Source of the DNA: JBOGHU01 sp050742255
GTDB lineage: Bacteria; Actinomycetota; Acidimicrobiia; Acidimicrobiales; CADCSY01
Direction: 5' to 3'
DNA length: 16,040 bases
Assembly (NCBI GenBank): GCA_050742255.1
Contig: JBOGHU010000084.1
Location: 1 to 16,040, forward strand
Under the pieces are notes generated by a model that worked only from the letters and a program-made list of their open reading frames with translations, was not told the origin of the DNA and ran no database searches. A program made the translations under genes and the position numbers. Below are positions 14,401 to 16,040 of the stretch, piece by piece. How positions within the stretch are numbered: the first letter of the stretch is position 1; the number at the start of each line of letters is the position of its first letter.

Positions 14401-14839
14401 CACCCGCTACCGCATCGAGGGGGACCTGGCCGGCGGGATCGCCACCGTCCACGTCGAGGACAAGGGCGGGGTGGCGGCGGCGCTGGCTTCGCGGACCGAG
14501 CGAGACCCCACGCTGAGGGGCACCAAGCACCGCGCCGCCGCCCAGCGGGAGGTCACGGTGGCCAGGGGCCACGACGGCCGGGTGGTGGTGATCGTCCCCG
14601 AGGTGAAGGACAACCAGGCCACCGGGATCACCCTGCTGCACGCTCGGTTCGCCGGCCCGTTGCCGCCCGCCACCGCCAGGACGGTCCTGGCCGGCTACCA
14701 GGGCCGCCTCGACGCCCTGGTCGACGCCGTCACCGAGGTCGAGCCCACCCTGTCGGAGGAGGTGCTGGGCCAGGTGGGGATCGCCGACCTGCTGACCGAG
14801 CCGGTGCGGGTGCTGGCCGAGCGCTGGAGGGCCACGTGA
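11414..14839 (+). CDS. glmS: Oversized GlmS-like glutamine:fructose-6-phosphate amidotransferase
   Basis: Expected to make glucosamine-6-phosphate from fructose-6-phosphate and glutamine. Start: GTG 11414 followed by TGT, giving the N-terminal Cys (C2) nucleophile after methionine removal; TTG 11405 would bury it. Glutaminase landmarks are RGRDSAG (175-181), HTRWAS (269-274, with the arginine matching E. coli R73), NAHP (282-285), oxyanion N304-G305 and D328. The linker KEISEAPQALRKTLRG starts at 475. SIS1 has SQSGTTTDT (580-588) and VASTKAF (633-639). SIS2 keeps K721, E724 and H740, matching E. coli K485, E488 and H504. Odd features: 1141 residues against about 600-620 usually; a helical insertion at about 20-172; about 45 extra residues near 190-235; SIS1 loop GQGTA instead of GTSYN; and an unrecognised C-terminal 300 residues. 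A related SIS enzyme with another substrate is possible, but the glmM/acpS context favours GlmS. Confidence 0.85.
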   Translation: MCGIVAVLRRPSGRRPPDRRVIVALLDQAEHSLTSLVHGVGGGAALAGALDRTASAVEELDRRLRGRPGARAVLSDPRLGREVEERLAALERRADAVEHAVDTGEVDAAGSALEDLTAALLRLRDSAWAVRRDRLGTAAAVARLAGARAALGDAALDAYLSLQTALSALDRLEVRGRDSAGIHVLVSGHGLDLAAPEVGAAVAARSGDPLFPSLAVRAPLGHLSFVYKAASEIGELGDNTRALRAAIEGDDLLGRALASGTAAATVVGHTRWASVGVVSEANAHPLNQEEEGLTDGPYVTAALNGDIDNHAELGGRAGVRIPLEFTTDAKLVPVLVSRAMAGGLPPEDALRTTAASFQGSVAIAANAAEVPDRVLLALQGGGQALYVGLAEDAYVVASEPYGVIGETGRYLRMDGEAPVRGQIVVLDRAGAGTLAGVRRRGYDGVALPVAEGEVRTAEMTTRDVDRGSFPHYLLKEISEAPQALRKTLRGRVVERDGHLEVGLGDDALPDLVRRGLRSGAVHRVVAIGQGTAAVAAAAAAAAVADAVVGSSLSATAMPATELSGFGLRDDMGDTLVVALSQSGTTTDTNRTVDLVRARGALVVAVVNRRGSDLAERAHGVLYTSDGRDVEMSVASTKAFYAQVAAGFLLAEAIADAAGCPPRPGAGELLAGLRQLPEAMSQVLARRPQIAELAGRHAPPRRSWAVVGSGPNRVAAQEIRIKLSELCYKSIACDATEDKKHIDLSSEPLVLVCAAGMSGSNADDVAKEVAIYRAHKAAPIVVANDGDGRFGEALGVVGVPAVHPRLAFVLSAMVGHLFGYEAALAIDAQATLLRQARGAVESAVSVGGDAGLEPRLALALAPVSARILEGLRSGAYDGHLEASTAIRLVSLLRYGTGALPLQEYQLDHGKVGTPSAVVEDLINVLTRGIEELTRPVDAIKHQAKTVTVGISRSEEALFAAPLVRAVLAAGVGRDHLSYHALRTLAALGPAVAEVTGHTRYRIEGDLAGGIATVHVEDKGGVAAALASRTERDPTLRGTKHRAAAQREVTVARGHDGRVVVIVPEVKDNQATGITLLHARFAGPLPPATARTVLAGYQGRLDALVDAVTEVEPTLSEEVLGQVGIADLLTEPVRVLAERWRAT
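13016..13039 (+). repeat. (GCC)8 triplet repeat encoding eight alanines in glmS
   Basis: Eight perfect GCC codons in a row encode polyalanine in the helix that follows the first SIS phosphate-binding loop. Slippage would change length in whole codons only. The position is coding, so this is a within-gene microsatellite, not a separate element. Confidence 0.9.
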
Positions 14840-14840
14840 G

Positions 14841-15206
14841 GTGATCGGGGTCGGCACCGACCTGGTCGAGCTGGACCGGTTCCGCCTGGCCCTGGACCGC
14901 ACCCCCGGGCTCGCCGACCGGCTCTTCAGCGAGGCCGAGCGGGCCTACGCCGCCCGCCGCCGCGATCCCACCGAGCGCCTGGCGGCCCGCTTCGCCGCCA
15001 AGGAGGCGGTGCTGAAGGCCATGGGCGTGGGGCTGTGGCGGTGCCCCCTGCGGGACATCGAGGTGGTGCGCGCCCCCTCGGGCGCCCCCTCGGTGCGCCT
15101 GCACGGCAAGGCCGCCGCCCTCGCCGCCGAGCTGGGCGTGTCCCAGTGGCGGTTGACCATCACCCACACCGCCCGGGTGGCCCAGGCCATCGCGGTGGCC
15201 CTGTGA
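14841..15206 (+). CDS. acpS: Holo-[acyl-carrier-protein] synthase
   Basis: Transfers 4'-phosphopantetheine from coenzyme A to a serine of acyl carrier protein, activating it for fatty acid synthesis. The 121-residue product has the family N-terminus MIGVGTDLVELDRF with the magnesium-binding D7. The signature RFAAKEAVLKAMGVGLW (about residues 50-66) contains the second ligand E55 and the catalytic-region lysines. WRLTITHT near residue 103-110 matches the conserved strand with its histidine. The length is typical of the trimeric AcpS family. GTG at 14841 lies one base after the glmS stop. glmS-acpS-nnr is the order known from other actinobacteria such as Streptomyces. Confidence 0.95.
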   Translation: MIGVGTDLVELDRFRLALDRTPGLADRLFSEAERAYAARRRDPTERLAARFAAKEAVLKAMGVGLWRCPLRDIEVVRAPSGAPSVRLHGKAAALAAELGVSQWRLTITHTARVAQAIAVAL

Positions 15207-15344
15207 CCCCGGGAACCGGGGCGCCGGGCGCGGCTTTGTGGTGACGGGACCGGCACCGGCGGGGTCGAGGCTTCACAAACCGCGGCTGGGCCCGCCGCGC
15301 GAGGATGCGGGCGTGGCTGCGGTCGACGACCGGCGCCCCCGCCG
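15207..15344 (+). other. acpS-nnr spacer with small hairpins and an A+T-rich inverted repeat
   Basis: This 138-base gap contains no gene. I see a 6-bp hairpin directly after the acpS stop (15207-15212 with 15216-15221, GAA loop), which could end the rplM-acpS transcript. A TTTGTG (15235-15240) is matched by CACAAA (15274-15279) 33 bases later. Another 6-bp hairpin pairs 15281-15286 with 15294-15299. A 7-bp hairpin pairs 15329-15335 with 15340-15346 and covers the likely nnr start codon. I find no convincing -35/-10 pair. Confidence 0.4.
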
Positions 15345-16040
15345 GTGATCCCGGTCGTGACCCCCGCTGAGATGGGGGAGATCGACGCCGCCTCGTCCGA
15401 GCCCACCGAGGTGCTGGTCGGTCGGGCCGGGGCGGCGGTGGCCCGGGCCGCGGTGGCGGTGATGGGGGGGAGCTACGGCCGGCGGGTGGTGGTGGTGGCG
15501 GGGAAGGGGAACAACGGCGCCGACGGGCGGGAGGCGGCCCGCCGCCTCCGCCGCCGGGGCGTGCGGGTGGCGGTCGTCGACGCCGCCGCCACCGGACCCC
15601 GCCTGCCGCCTGCCGACCTGGTGATCGACGCCGCCTTCGGGACCGGCCTGCGGGGAGGCTGGGAGCCGCCTGACCCCGGCCGGACGCCGGTGCTGGCGGT
15701 CGACATCCCCAGCGGGGTGGCCGGCCTAACCGGCGAGGTGCGGGGAGGCGCCCTGGCGGCGGGGCGGACGGTGACCTTCGCCGCCCTCAAGCCCGGCCTG
15801 CTCCTCGGAGCCGGCGCGGCGTTGGCCGGCGAGGTGGAGGTGGCCGACATCGGGCTCGACACCTCGGCGGCCCGGGCCCACCTGGTGACCGACGGGGACA
15901 TCGCCGCCTGGCTGCCACGGCGCCCGGTGGAGACCCACAAGTGGCGCTCGGCGGTGTGGGTGGTGGCCGGCTCGGCGGGCATGGCGGGCGCCGCCGGCCT
16001 GGCCGCCGGGGGCGCCCTGCGGGCCGGGGCGGGGTACGTG
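15345..16040 (+). CDS. nnr: Bifunctional NAD(P)H-hydrate epimerase / dehydratase, 5' part (partial)
   Basis: Repairs damaged NAD(P)H: the N-terminal YjeF domain epimerises NAD(P)HX and the C-terminal ribokinase-like domain dehydrates the S form using ADP or ATP. The 232 codons present run off the window. The start region reads VIPVVTPAEMGEIDAA, the YjeF_N beginning. GKGNNGADGREAARRL is the GxGNNGGDG nucleotide motif, followed by DAAFGTGL and VDIPSGV. At the end, THKWRSAVWVVAGSAGMAGA then AGLAAGGALRAGAGYV is the beginning of the dehydratase domain, so the two activities are fused as in other actinobacteria. I chose GTG 15345 because homology begins there; GTG 15357 is an alternative. No good ribosome-binding site is visible for either. 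Confidence 0.92.
   Translation, partial: MIPVVTPAEMGEIDAASSEPTEVLVGRAGAAVARAAVAVMGGSYGRRVVVVAGKGNNGADGREAARRLRRRGVRVAVVDAAATGPRLPPADLVIDAAFGTGLRGGWEPPDPGRTPVLAVDIPSGVAGLTGEVRGGALAAGRTVTFAALKPGLLLGAGAALAGEVEVADIGLDTSAARAHLVTDGDIAAWLPRRPVETHKWRSAVWVVAGSAGMAGAAGLAAGGALRAGAGYV

Noticed and set aside
11279..14902. A minus-strand open frame of about 1200 codons across glmS
   Set aside because: It is the antisense shadow of a high-G+C coding gene: rich in Gly, His, Asp, Gln and Pro with no family motif. The plus strand carries all GlmS motifs in order.

Overview
The window is a very G+C-rich (about three quarters by eye), tightly packed, all-plus-strand stretch of core housekeeping genes. The gene order, the IF-1, SecY and TruA sequences and the rplM-rpsI-glmM-glmS-acpS-nnr linkage point to an actinobacterium. 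Sequence style (IF-1 beginning PKPKEDAIVLEGKV, the THKWRSAVWVVAGS motif of the NAD(P)HX dehydratase) suggests the class Acidimicrobiia; this placement is inference from memory of the families, not a search result.

Region 1 (1-4211): the end of the spc operon. It holds the tail of rplR, then rpsE, rpmD, rplO, secY, adk and map, mostly joined by 1-4 base ATGA/GTGA overlaps or short gaps. Region 2 (4212-8341): a good sigma70-type promoter precedes the alpha operon, infA-rpmJ-rpsM-rpsK-rpsD-rpoA-rplQ, followed by truA. These supply an initiation factor, small-subunit proteins, RNA polymerase alpha, L17 and a tRNA pseudouridine synthase. Region 3 (8342-9145): an unrecognised four-helix membrane protein whose N-terminal reading frame is doubtful, then a second promoter with a strong leader hairpin. 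Region 4 (9146-15206): rplM-rpsI run directly into glmM, an exceptionally long glmS and acpS. One transcript could therefore make two ribosomal proteins, the aminosugar enzymes that feed UDP-GlcNAc and peptidoglycan synthesis, and the enzyme that activates acyl carrier protein. Region 5 (15207-16040): a 138-base spacer with several small hairpins, then the first 232 codons of a bifunctional NAD(P)HX epimerase/dehydratase that runs off the window.

Most of the window is conserved housekeeping DNA. The best candidate for something little described is the GlmS-like protein at 11414-14839 (1141 residues against about 600-620 for the family). It has a long helical insertion inside the glutaminase domain, a changed sugar-phosphate loop and a C-terminal extension of about 300 residues that I do not recognise. 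Other points of interest are a probable CUG start on infA, a truA with no normal start codon next to a 12-bp hairpin, a probable one-base frame break in a C run in the membrane protein gene, and leader hairpins before rplM and rpoA. I see no rRNA, tRNA, CRISPR array, insertion sequence or prophage gene.
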